Below are positions 34,722 to 45,800 of a stretch of DNA of 64,000 nt, piece after piece. Location of the stretch: positions 38,387,755-38,451,754 of the forward strand of contig NC_087066.1 of assembly GCF_963678635.1 (NCBI RefSeq), written 5' to 3'. The DNA comes from Symsagittifera roscoffensis. Lineage: Eukaryota; Xenacoelomorpha; Acoela; Convolutidae. Position numbers and translations under genes: made by a program. How positions within the stretch are numbered: position 1 is the first letter of the stretch; the number at the start of each line of letters is the position of its first letter. Under the pieces are notes generated by a model, which saw only the letters and a program-made list of their open reading frames with translations, had not been told where the DNA came from and made no database searches.

Positions 34722-34782
34722 ATGTCGATGCACAAACACGCGATGGCTTCTGCCTGGAACCCGTTTGCTCGCAAACCGTACA
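34722..34782 (+). CDS. Candidate exon 1 of an unrecognised plus-strand gene
   Basis: A locally G+C-richer stretch starts at ATG and encodes MSMHKHAMASAWNPFARKPY plus one base before a weak GTATTG donor. That donor was chosen because the next exon needs a one-base overhang. It is about 0.9 kb upstream of, and divergent from, the SVOP start, so it could instead be a shared promoter region. I do not recognise the peptide. Confidence 0.3.
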
Positions 34783-34868
34783 GTATTGAAGCGTTCTTAA
34801 CATTTTCTGCAGCTCGAAATAATGTGAAACTGAGATTATTTTTTCTTATTAGTTTTCACCAATTTTAG

Positions 34869-34939
34869 CGACAGACTCGGATTCTACACTAAAAAAGCAT
34901 TACGAGAATGTATGTTTTGATGTCGAAAGTCGGAATCCG
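34869..34939 (+). CDS. Candidate exon 2 of an unrecognised plus-strand gene
   Basis: It is bounded by CACCAATTTTAG and a consensus GTAAGT donor. Only one of three frames is open: two bases, then TDSDSTLKKHYENVCFDVES and RNP in phase 0. The composition and charged peptide look coding. No family is recognised. Confidence 0.45.
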
Positions 34940-37130
34940 GTAAGTTGAATTTCACCTATTTTTCATTATTCGAATTTCCAAGAAAATGATACATCACATT
35001 GAAATTTTTTGAATTTCAAACAGTTTTTTTAGGCACTTTTTCTTTAAATTAACCGCATTTAGAAAAACCTGGATTAATAGATAGAATGTTTATTCCGAGG
35101 GAAGTTCAGAAAATTAAAGTCAGTTTTTGAAACTAGAAGTCATCCAGCTTTTTGTCACATCAACACTTTTGCTGTTCGATAGTAGTTTGTTTTCTTTTTA
35201 AAAAAGAAATGACCCGACATTGAAAAAAAATCATAAAAAAATGAACCGCAAAAATCTATTTTGTGCGTAACTAAATCAATTATTTTTTCTGAAAAAAATA
35301 CAAAAAAAAATCAGCACGAATTATATATGTGATATTCACTTGGTTCTTTTACTCAGATTGTTACTTCTTAAAAAAACTCAGTTAGAATCAGTAAAAACAT
35401 AATTCAATTACAGCTATATGAAGTAAGACTGTTAAAAAACTGGTATCCTTCCACTTATACAAAAAGTACTTTCGAATTTCGCAAAATTTTTCAACATTAG
35501 AAGCAACTTTTTGTAAATAAAGGCGTTTGAGCGAATTTTGAAAAAAATTAACAGTAATGAAGCACAATTTTTGGATCACATAATCCACACATAATTACTA
35601 TTATTGAGCTCTCAGATCAATTTTTGAGAAAAATTGGGATTCTTACAGTAAAAAGTGGTTTTTGCTCGTTTTAACCGAAGGAGAGCATATAGCCATATGT
35701 AATGAGTTCGCAGTTACGAATAAAGAACAAGTACGAATAATCCAAAAATCGTTATTCATTTTGCAAAAGCGACTGGTCCCAACATTCTGCGTTTTTCAAC
35801 AGCTGCCGGAAGAAATCTTTCTTTCTTTTTTAGACAATTCTAATACATTTAATACGCCAGCAATGTTGTGATTACACAAAACAAAAAATGAACAGGCCGG
35901 CCAAAAAATATTAATATCAAGCTTAGCTAACAGATGAGCCAAATTAATAAACATGATGAGTGAAAAGAATCTGTTTACTTTTTGACAGTTGTTGTCTGGA
36001 AAAAAATGACAGTAAAAAAGAAAATGTTTTTGTTCATCTATATGAAAATAATTTCATTTTTAGTAAAAAATGAACAGGTACAGCTCATATTTCAATATAT
36101 TATCATATTTTCTAAATGCTTTACCTATTATTTAAATATTACCAGATCAGTTCATGGTGAAAAAAAATCAAGCCTGAAAAAAACTAATATTCATATCTTT
36201 TTTGTTTTTAAGATTTTGCATTGTTTGAAATACTTCGGAAAATTTCAAAACATGATTTTTAATGTTTTTTTTTGGAAAAATCTCGTCCTAAGCGCATGTT
36301 TTGCAACATGATTATTAACGTAAATTTGTTAATCTAGTCGTTAAATTAGATCCCTCTTTTTCTTTTCAATTTAGGAATAATCTCATTTAGGAAAAACATT
36401 AAAACTTATTTTTCTTGATGGTAATTTTTCCCTTTTTGTTCAACCAGTAGTTATCGTGATGTTTAAAACATGGTATAATTTTATCGAGGATAGCATGACC
36501 GCATGCTAATGACTTGTGCTAAAAATTAATAAAACGCCAACAAAAATTAATAAACGCCCTTTAATAATTTTAGTCTGATATATTCTTATCTGTTGTAGAA
36601 GTTTAATTACAGTTATTCTAGCGTGTAGACCTTCAGTAGGCGCTCAATGAGTCATTATTGTATCCCTTCCAGTTTCATGTGACTGAAATTGTTGATTTTT
36701 TTTGTTTGTAACTAATTGAAATTAAATTGATGATTATAGTTAGTTTCAACATGATTTCGGATAAATAACTTCTTCCGTTCTTTCTTTGATGAAATCAAAT
36801 TACGCAAAAAAAACTATTACCTCAGTCAATCGAACTGACACCAACTCAAAACTAAGAACACGAGGTGATCAATGATTTAAGGCCAGAAGGCTAAGCCATT
36901 TTTCTCAATTGTTTCGTCCTAAATTCATAAGACTAACCCAACGAAAGTATATTTCGGGAAATATGAACCTTTCGCAAAACTTTTTCCATAGACACTCCGC
37001 AAATGAATATTTTTGTTCAATGAAGATGCTTGCTTTGCAAAGGAAAAAAATTGCGATCGGTTGGTAATAATATGCATAGATACTTAATAAAAAACGTTTC
37101 CCAATCAAACATAGCCGAGACAGTTGGACA

Positions 37131-37550
37131 AAATTCAGTGTACCCAAGGAAACAGAAAAAACACTGACTTCTTTCTGAAAAAACTTCAGCTTTCGAATTT
37201 CAAGGTAAAAAATGGCCATAAAGCTCTTTGAATTAGAAGAACAGTTAATGATGGTCAATTTTGGGGACAAATTTCCCGAATTTGTGAAAACAGGATTAAT
37301 AGGTAAAGTTAACACTCCGCTGCGAAATCTGAAAAATTAATTCCACTTTCGAAAGTAAAAATCAATCACGCTTTTATGGCCTAAAACTTTTGCTGTTCGA
37401 TGGTGGAATTTACCTTCCTGCTAACAAGGGAAATGAACTTATGTCAAACCGCGGAAAATCAAACTCGATTGCAAACAAACTAAAGACTTTTCCTGAAAAA
37501 AAAAATCATTATAACCTATATAAGAGTCTTCACTACGTTCATCGATTCTT
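37131..37550 (+). mobile_element. AAGAGTCAATGAACG-family element
   Basis: The right end is sharp (TAAGAGTCTTCACTACGTTC then ATCGATTCTT); the left end is degraded. All internal family blocks are present. It lies between the plus-strand candidate exons 2 and 3. Confidence 0.65.
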
Positions 37551-38116
37551 AAAAAACCCCAACTAATTGGATCGCTTGCGCTTGAAACTAATTCTTAGGT
37601 ATTTTCTTTAGGAAGGATAGCTCTTCTTTAACTTGGTATCATACTCGATCGAACCAAGCGTTTCGCAAGAATGTCCAAGACTTGGGCGGATAAAAAAAAC
37701 ACTCCAGGTTCCAAATGTTCTTCCAACCGAAATTTTTATTCGACAAAAAAGTTCGGAAAATATTTCTGGTTTTTTCACGTGGCTCAGAAAAAACTTTATA
37801 CTTAATATGACTCTTTGACATAGTGTTTTTTTTTTTTCGTTTGGCCAGTTTGCTTGTTCGAAAGCTTTGAAATTGAGATAAATGTTGAACTCGAAATAAT
37901 TTACAAATTTCTTCAAAAAATTATCAATTTAGGATTAAGTTAACATCCTGGTCTACCAATTAGTATAATTTTAAAAATTGCGTGCATTTTGCAAGTTATA
38001 GCTTGCTTCACGAGCAATGATTTTTTTCGAACAATCGAAAATAAGTATGCAACAGTCGTTTTTTCTTTAGGTACAGTAAACTTGAATAGGAACATAAGAT
38101 GTGAAATTTCATTCAG

Positions 38117-38158
38117 GAGTTTAGGTACCGGGCCCCAACAGCAATGGCCAAGCAGCAG
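38117..38158 (+). CDS. Candidate exon 3 of an unrecognised plus-strand gene
   Basis: Fourteen codons (EFRYRAPTAMAKQQ) between TTCATTCAG and a GTTATA donor, phase 0, fitting the end of candidate exon 2. It is a short G+C-rich island in A+T-rich DNA. The intron from exon 2 would be 3.2 kb. Further exons were not found before WDR31, which is convergent. Confidence 0.4.
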
Positions 38159-39438
38159 GTTATAAATAAGATTATAAAAGTTCCGGATATTTTCAGGTCA
38201 ATTAAATTTGTCAGATTTATTTATCTTGAGGTTTCGTCACTAAAAAATGCAAACTTACGTTCATTTAGAGATCCAATGAAAATACATAGACCCAAACTGA
38301 GAGTGAATAAAACAGCCGAATTACAAACTAGCCAAAAATCATCAGGGTATATAAACAGAAAAAATTATTTCATTTGTGTTGAAATAAGCTTGAATGTAAC
38401 TGTAGCAATTTCTCGATGACGATTATATTACGCACCACACTTTACTTTGATTATTAATTATATGATGGCTAGTTTATAATTTGGCTAGTTTATATTTTGG
38501 CTGGTTGATACGCATCATTTATTCCTGTCAACCATAATCAGCAAAAAATGGAGCGAAGGGGAAAATTAAATCCTTTCCTTTAAAAAACATTATCCATGCC
38601 TTTCGAGAACAATCGAGCTTTCGGGATATTTCAAGCGCACAACCTGAAACTCAATATCTAGCAAATTTGAAGAGTCTAATCATCAAACTGAATATATATT
38701 TTAAATTCACATAGTTTATTTTCACATTTTAAGGTACTTGATCATTTACAAAATGATATGTCATCGGAATTAAGGAAAGCCCGATTTGGGATACTAAATA
38801 CAAAAATATCGTCTTAAACAATTTACTACAGAACAAGTGACGTTAGAAACAAAATCAGTACAAAAAAGGATGGCTTTTATTTAGTGCTATTTTATAAAAC
38901 TAATGCTCAAAAGATCTTTGGATTCTGATAATGGTAAATTTTCGAGATGAATTCATGATAATGTTGCGAAGAACGGATATGCAATGAACAAGATGAAAAA
39001 ATCAACCAAATTTATGCTTACGACTTTTTACATGAACAACAATGATTGTAATACAAATGTTGATTCAGAATTAATCTGAGATAGCAAATAACCTAATTTC
39101 GGTTTTCATATATTTTTACATTCCGGACCAAACGCATTTTTTTAGCATGCTCAGGCTTTAAGTAGGCTAAAATATGTAGGTAACTAACCGCAATCAATAC
39201 TAGTGAACAAACCTAATCACAGTTTCATGTTTTGTCAATGTAAAATTATCAACTTTAAGAGTATATGGAACTCTCAGACTTTTCTTTCTAAAAATTACAG
39301 GTTACGTATTGATATGAATAATTATATCTTATATGAAAATGTATAAAACAAAATATGAAGTTGACTTACACTTGACTCTTGAAATTCATTTCAATTTGCT
39401 AATTAAGTGTTTTTTTTTGTCTTTAGAACTCAGATTAA

Positions 39439-39861
39439 TTAAAATTTCATGGCATAAACGTCTCCAGATACCGCACCCGTGTACACACGTAAACTACCGC
39501 GCGAAATAGCGAGTGAAATGAGACCCGAGTAGGTCGGAGGTCGCTTCGTGTCGATCGGCCTCGCAGACTGACTCATGTCCCATTTATTCACAGTCGAATC
39601 ATTAGACACAGTTACAAAGTAAGAATTAGAGTCGGGCATAAATTTACATCTATGTACAGTTTGAGCGTGTGATTTGAACTCTGTGATGATTTTGGCCGCT
39701 TTCAGGTCCCAGCATGACACCTCGCAGCCCTCGTTATCAAATCCGTTGCTACTGGAGACGCACAGCTGTCCGTTGGGAGAGACATCGCAGCTTGTTTGGA
39801 TCCAGTTCTTGCGCGGGAACACCAGTGCTGGCTCCAACTGACGAACATCCCACACATACAC
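39439..39861 (-). CDS. WDR31: WDR31 exon 4 and stop
   Basis: From a CTTGTACAG acceptor to TAA. It encodes VYVWDVRQLEPALVFPRKNW onward, includes the WDR31-specific SNGFDNEGCEVSCWDLK, and ends GDVYAMKF. No AATAAA is visible close after the stop. Confidence 0.94.
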   Translation of the reverse strand: MYVWDVRQLEPALVFPRKNWIQTSCDVSPNGQLCVSSSNGFDNEGCEVSCWDLKAAKIITEFKSHAQTVHRCKFMPDSNSYFVTVSNDSTVNKWDMSQSARPIDTKRPPTYSGLISLAISRGSLRVYTGAVSGDVYAMKF

Positions 39862-42800
39862 CTGTACAAGCAGAATTTAGTTCCAGAGACACTTTTTACT
39901 CACACTGCAAATGTAAGGATTCAAATTTACATAATGCCCGTAGAATGTTCCAGAGATCATGTCAGCTCATTTAGTGGTAAAATAGGTAACATGTTCAACG
40001 TGTCACAGCCAAGCGCCATGTGAACTTATTGAAATTACATAAATTTTGAATTTGTTAGTCGTGTGGGCAGCTTAGTAAAAATTAATTTTCTGCAAAAAAT
40101 TTACTTTTTTACACCCATCAGTAACAAAAAAAAATACAGAACACCGACCGATCCTCGTACTGCTTTTTATTGCTTAACAGAAACGCGAAAATTGCTCCAA
40201 ACCTGTTTGTCTTCAGAAGTTTGGACAAAGTTATGCAGCGACTGGGGCACCCAACAGAGACATGTGACCAAATTCCGGGAAATCTTCTGAAACTGCTGCG
40301 CCACTGACTGCGATTCGACGTCCACCAACTTAATTGTAGAGTCACGTGACCCAGAGAGCAACTGAAACAATCTTAATTTGTATAATACGACAGCTATAGA
40401 AAATAGATACCTGCTGCCAATGAACCTGACCAAAGAAAAGAAAAAAGGACACAACCGAGTTGGAAAACTGTTGATGATACCAAAAAAAAACGAAACCAAA
40501 AAAACGTTTTTTTGTTTGTTTCGAGTTTGATAGAAATTATATCAGCTGAAAATTTTTTCTTTGAATTTCAAATTTAATTTATAATAGGTACTTTTTAGAT
40601 AAAAGGAACCCAATATGAACAAAGATAGCCTGTTACTGTGCAAATAGCACAGACTGCTTCGACCACAGTCTTAAAAAATAACATTTTTCAAATTAAAGTA
40701 GTTTTTTCTGTGTGATGTAATAAAGAAATCTGAACAAAAAACAGAACTTGGGCACATTCGAGAGTCATGTAAGCTTAATTTAAGCTTAAATTAAGTTTAA
40801 ATAGACCATTGTAAGCCCGCACGCTGACCTTCTTAGCTCGAAATTAGACCAAAAATCAAATAAATTAAACCGGTTTTTCTCGACACGGAAAAATTTATCT
40901 TGTACTGCTAATCACGACTTAAAAGGCTTTAATTAGATAAAAAAACTCAACCTATTGCGATGATATTTTGTGTGACCTCATTTTGCGAGGAACACAACGA
41001 AAAAGAAAAAACTAAACATCACCCGAATACAAAGTTCCTCCGCATTTTTCAAATGGTCGGAATAAAAAACTGGATCAAAACCGGATCATTTGCCTTTTGA
41101 TTATTATAAGCATCATTCGCTTCCATTTAAAAAATGAATTAGAAGTAAACTACAGAAATCAAAAATCAAATAACAAAACACAAAAACTAATTTATCAACA
41201 ATATTCAGGACTAAAAACACGACCAAAATAAGTGAAAATTCACATCGTTCTGGTCAAAATTAAAAACGGAACTGAAGCCATTATGTAAAGCTACAATGAC
41301 AAAACTACACCTAGAATGAATCGATCAGACCAATCATCGTGAAATTCTCCAGACACATTGCATAAGTTGAAATCATGAGGAAGAAGCGTATCTTAGGAGA
41401 AAAACAAAACACTGCAAATATCGGCTCTTTTTCCTTTCCCCCCACCTGCAAACTTTTACAAATGGAAAATTTGTTCACATTATTTGATTGTTATGAAAAT
41501 TGGCATAATATGGCAAACATATTTGGTCTTCATAATTAACCTTGCACAACCACTCGCTACACGATAAAATTGATGCTCGTGTGAGGTGGGGGGAAAGGAA
41601 AAAGAGCCAAAACATCAAAGTATTCGAAGATATCAGCAGAGCAAGGGTAAAATTTTTGAAGTATGTGAAAACTGACAGCCGAATTAGCTCAACCTGGACT
41701 AGAAAAGGTGCAATTTTCTACACATTTCAGAACGATAATCAAGTCTACAAAATTCAAAATATCTTTAACGTGATTCAAATCACGATGAATGATATCATGA
41801 GTTAATTTCGCGACTAAAGTTGAAAACCCAACAACTACGGTAAAATCTCCCGTCAAAATTGACAGTATTAATGATATATATTACTGTTAAAATTTTATAA
41901 TTAGATGTTCTGTTCCACACCTTAATATATCTTAAAAACCTCACTTCGAAGAATTGAATGAAATTGTTCTAAGTCTTGAGTCTCCACCAGATATAATGTA
42001 TTTAAGTGAAACATAGCTAAAAATCCTAACGAAGCTTTTGATCAATTGACGTCAGTCTTTGAAAAAATACTAAGCTAGTTCGCTCCGCTTAAAACATCTT
42101 CACCCCGAATTATTAGACAGCAGGCCTCAATGAATAATGGCTTGGAAAATCTCAGAAAGCACAAAGCAGCCCATAGAAAAAAAGAGCCTACGAATAACAT
42201 GTTATTGACTAACTTCAAAAACTTACGGGAAAAATTTGAGCTGGCGATTAAAAAAAACGAAGGTAACTTATTACTGGAAAAAATTCAAAAGTGTAATTGA
42301 GACTCGAGACAAAAATGTATGTTACTTAATCTATCACGAACGCAATTACCAAATTTCGACTCATACCTCAAAGTCAAAGAAAAAACCCTCAAATAAAGAT
42401 ATTGCTGAGAAATTCGACGCTTTCATTTTGAACATCGTAGAAACATCGGAGAAAACTTTTAATTGTCTCGCAGCTTGATGACATATAAACATCGGGGGTT
42501 GACAACATCAGTAACAAAATAGTTAAATATTCTAAAAATGTTGTTGCACCAATCTTAACCTATTTTTATTATTATCTCATGAATTTTCGAAAAGAATATC
42601 TCATTTTCGAAAGCAAAAATCATTCTCATTCACAAATAAAGGTCTCGTCAAGATGAAACCAATTCCATGCTGATTTCTCTGCTTATTGTCTGGAGCAAAA
42701 ATTACGAATGAGCAATGTATAAAAGAATTCACTCTTTCTATGAAAATTTGTTATTGCTATAAATTAAACTGTTTGGCGTGAGACGAAAACGTAGCACGAT

Positions 42801-45800
42801 AGATGCTGTAGCTGTATTAACTGAACAATTAAGAGTAAAGGACTCTCGAGATGCAATATTTACTTTTTTTCTGGATCTCAGGAAAACTTTTGGGTTACCC
42901 TTCATCATAAATTACTTCTGATAAGAGTTGAAGCTAATGGTATCCGAGGAAACTGTTCTGAGCGGTTTGAAACTTAATTAAGTGGCCGGATTGAACGCTT
43001 TGAAGAGGATTGATATGGCGCTTTTTCTGAATGAAAAAAAAAACTTCCTGTGTACCCCAAGGTTCTATGTTACGCCCTTCGCTTTTTATTGTTTAAATAT
43101 ATGAACTTCCCAGAACATGCAAATCAGTAGAAGTCATTCAGTTTGTAGGCTCCATTTCATCTAGTAAAAAATGAAGCCTCTGAAGCTTCTAGTTCAGGAG
43201 ATATGGCCATTTTTCGATTTTTCAAAAAACAACACTTTAAAAAATTTTCAAAAAAAACTATCCCCTTTTCAACTAAGTCTTTAGAGTGAAATTAGGCGTG
43301 CATCATTGCAATCTGTTATACAAGAAGTTATAAAGATAGCATCGGACGAAATGAGCAAACAGTGAAAACGAAAAGCTAGATTATTATGATTTTTTTACTT
43401 GCATTATTTTGATACCTTATTGACGACATGTTCTTTCATAGCAATAACTTGTCTATGATAATAATTTAATTTTCTGCAGTTAAACACTCTTTTATATTTA
43501 TTATGATTTTTATAAAGTTTTAACATTTCAATAAGGGTAAAATTAGAGGACCTGACGGTCCCGTTGCCTATCTTATCCGCGTCTAATTAGCTGAAATAGT
43601 ACAATATTCAAATTTAATTGATCTTTCTGAAAAAAAGTTGACTTGAGAAATAAATTCTTTCTTTCTTTCTTAAGCAATTTACACATACTCTTTCGCGGTA
43701 GAAAAAAACCACGCTGCCTAAAAAGTGGAATTTTTTAAGTTACTATCTCAACCGAAGCTGACATAGCAATTAATAACTGTCAAACAACAAAAAACTTGGC
43801 CAGCACATAATACAGTGGTAAGTTGGTTACGTCCGCAGGAAAGATCATCTAGGATAAACGTCTACAATTTTGTAACCAAAAACATTCAGCAGATATTTGA
43901 ACCACAGACCTATTACGAACAAAGCAAGAAGGAACCTAATTAGCAGCCAGACAAAACTTATGGAACTGGCCGGTATTTTATTGCAAATCCAAAAAATGAT
44001 TCAGCAAACAAAGCTAGAAATCGCAAAAAATTATCGTACTTTGTTAAAACAAATGGAACAGTGTTTATTTTTGGCCCAATATCGTCATAAACAATCTAAT
44101 TTAATTTACGCAAAATCTACAAAATCAAATCCGATTACAATTCATAACCGGCAGCGTAATAACATAATGAACTCTACCTGACTAGTGGCATTATTGAAGT
44201 CCACAGATGTGATGATGAGTTCGTGGATGTTAGCTAGTTTGTAGTGGAGAGACGACTCTTTGCCTCTCACTCTCCAAATGCAGAGAGCACAGTCACGTGA
44301 TCCAGAAAACAGAAGACTCTGCTCCTCCGAAACTAAATAGGAAAAAGATATGTCAACTCGGTTTCACTCATTTCAGGTGTTGAGAAGTATAAATTTACTT
44401 GGCTGAGCTTTTATCGAATAGTGGTTGTCAAATTCTTTTTAATTAAATAAAAATATGAAAATATATATGTTGTCTTAATCAAAAACTTGAAAATACAAAG
44501 AAATATCCTAGGACAGACTTAAAGTGAACAATAGTCCCGTTGACTGTACCATTCGAGTCTTGTTTCCTAATGGTGATATATTACAATAGGTGACAGAATG
44601 AAGTAAAATAGCTGGATCGTTACTCACTGTGTTTTAACAAAATTTAAGATTAATTTCAAAGACAAATTTTTTGACGAAAAGTGTAAAACATGAATTTTTG
44701 AATAACATTTTTACGTAACAGAGTAATGTATTTAGAAAAAAATTATCCTGGCAGCATGCACAATTGAGTGAAAATGAAATGACTATATTATGCATTATAG
44801 TTTTCAAATTTAATACATACACTATACTCAAAATTACCGCCTATTGTAACATATCACCTCATAAAGTAAGTTTTTTTTTGATAATTTGCTTTCAATTTTG
44901 TGGAAATTTGTTACTTTGAAATCACTTGGAGACTCAAATTTTGACCTTTCCTCTTTTTAATAAGGAAGACTAGCCAATAAGCAACTTTCCGTTTACTGCA
45001 TGATTAAAAGCTACTACTGCGACTGAAAACTAAAATCAGCCAAATCAAATCATTTAAAATCATATCATAAATCATTCTTCTTTGAAAACAGAACAAAGAT
45101 ATCCGGTTGCTGTCCATGTAGCACAGACTAATCTGACTACATTAAGAAAACACACAATTCTTTTTGTTTTTCTTTAACTTATTGTCGTTTTTTGCGAGAG
45201 TTAAAATTGACCCAGTTATCTCCAAAAAAAATGAAAAACAAGGGAAAATGAAAAAAAAATTCAGGCAACTCTTTTTGCCAAAGAAACGCTTCATGAAGCT
45301 TCCAAAACTAGTTTTTTTTTTAGTACAAAACCAAGTTTGCTTTTAATTGACCTTTTTTCATCAATTTGTTATTCAACGTTACTGGCTCGCTCGAAATTAG
45401 ACAAAATCTTGAAAATTTCAAACCAGTTTTTCTCGACATCGGATAAAAATTTTGAAAATGTGTTGTGGTGTTCGAACGACGACTGGAAGGGCTTTAATAT
45501 GATATATCACTTGGCTCCTTTCGATTATTAGTTGTGTACACTGATTTTGAGTGGAAAACAAAAAATTTAAACACCCGAAACCAAAGTTCCTTTTCCTTTT
45601 CAAGGGTCGAAAAAACAAACAAAAAAGCACAAAAATGATGCCCATTAATGTGATAAAATTCCAAAATTAAAATAATAATCATAAAAATAATCATAATAAC
45701 AACAAATCAGAGAATATCCACATATAATGACTTTCATACGATAACTGCAATATTCTTATTTTCAACAAAAGATACAAAACTTTAGCATTTGAATAGAACA

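Larger units (their letters stand above)
33844..39438. other. Intergenic between SVOP and WDR31
   Basis: Apart from the three plus-strand candidate exons and two repeat copies (35030-35360, 37131-37550), this stretch is A+T-rich with no supported gene. The 34.7-34.8 kb segment could carry the SVOP promoter or 5'UTR. Confidence 0.5.

Noticed and set aside
43897-44181. 94-residue glutamine/lysine-rich open frame in WDR31 intron 2
   Set aside because: It lacks an ATG at the start and any family match, and lies beside the decayed LINE; composition alone does not support a gene.
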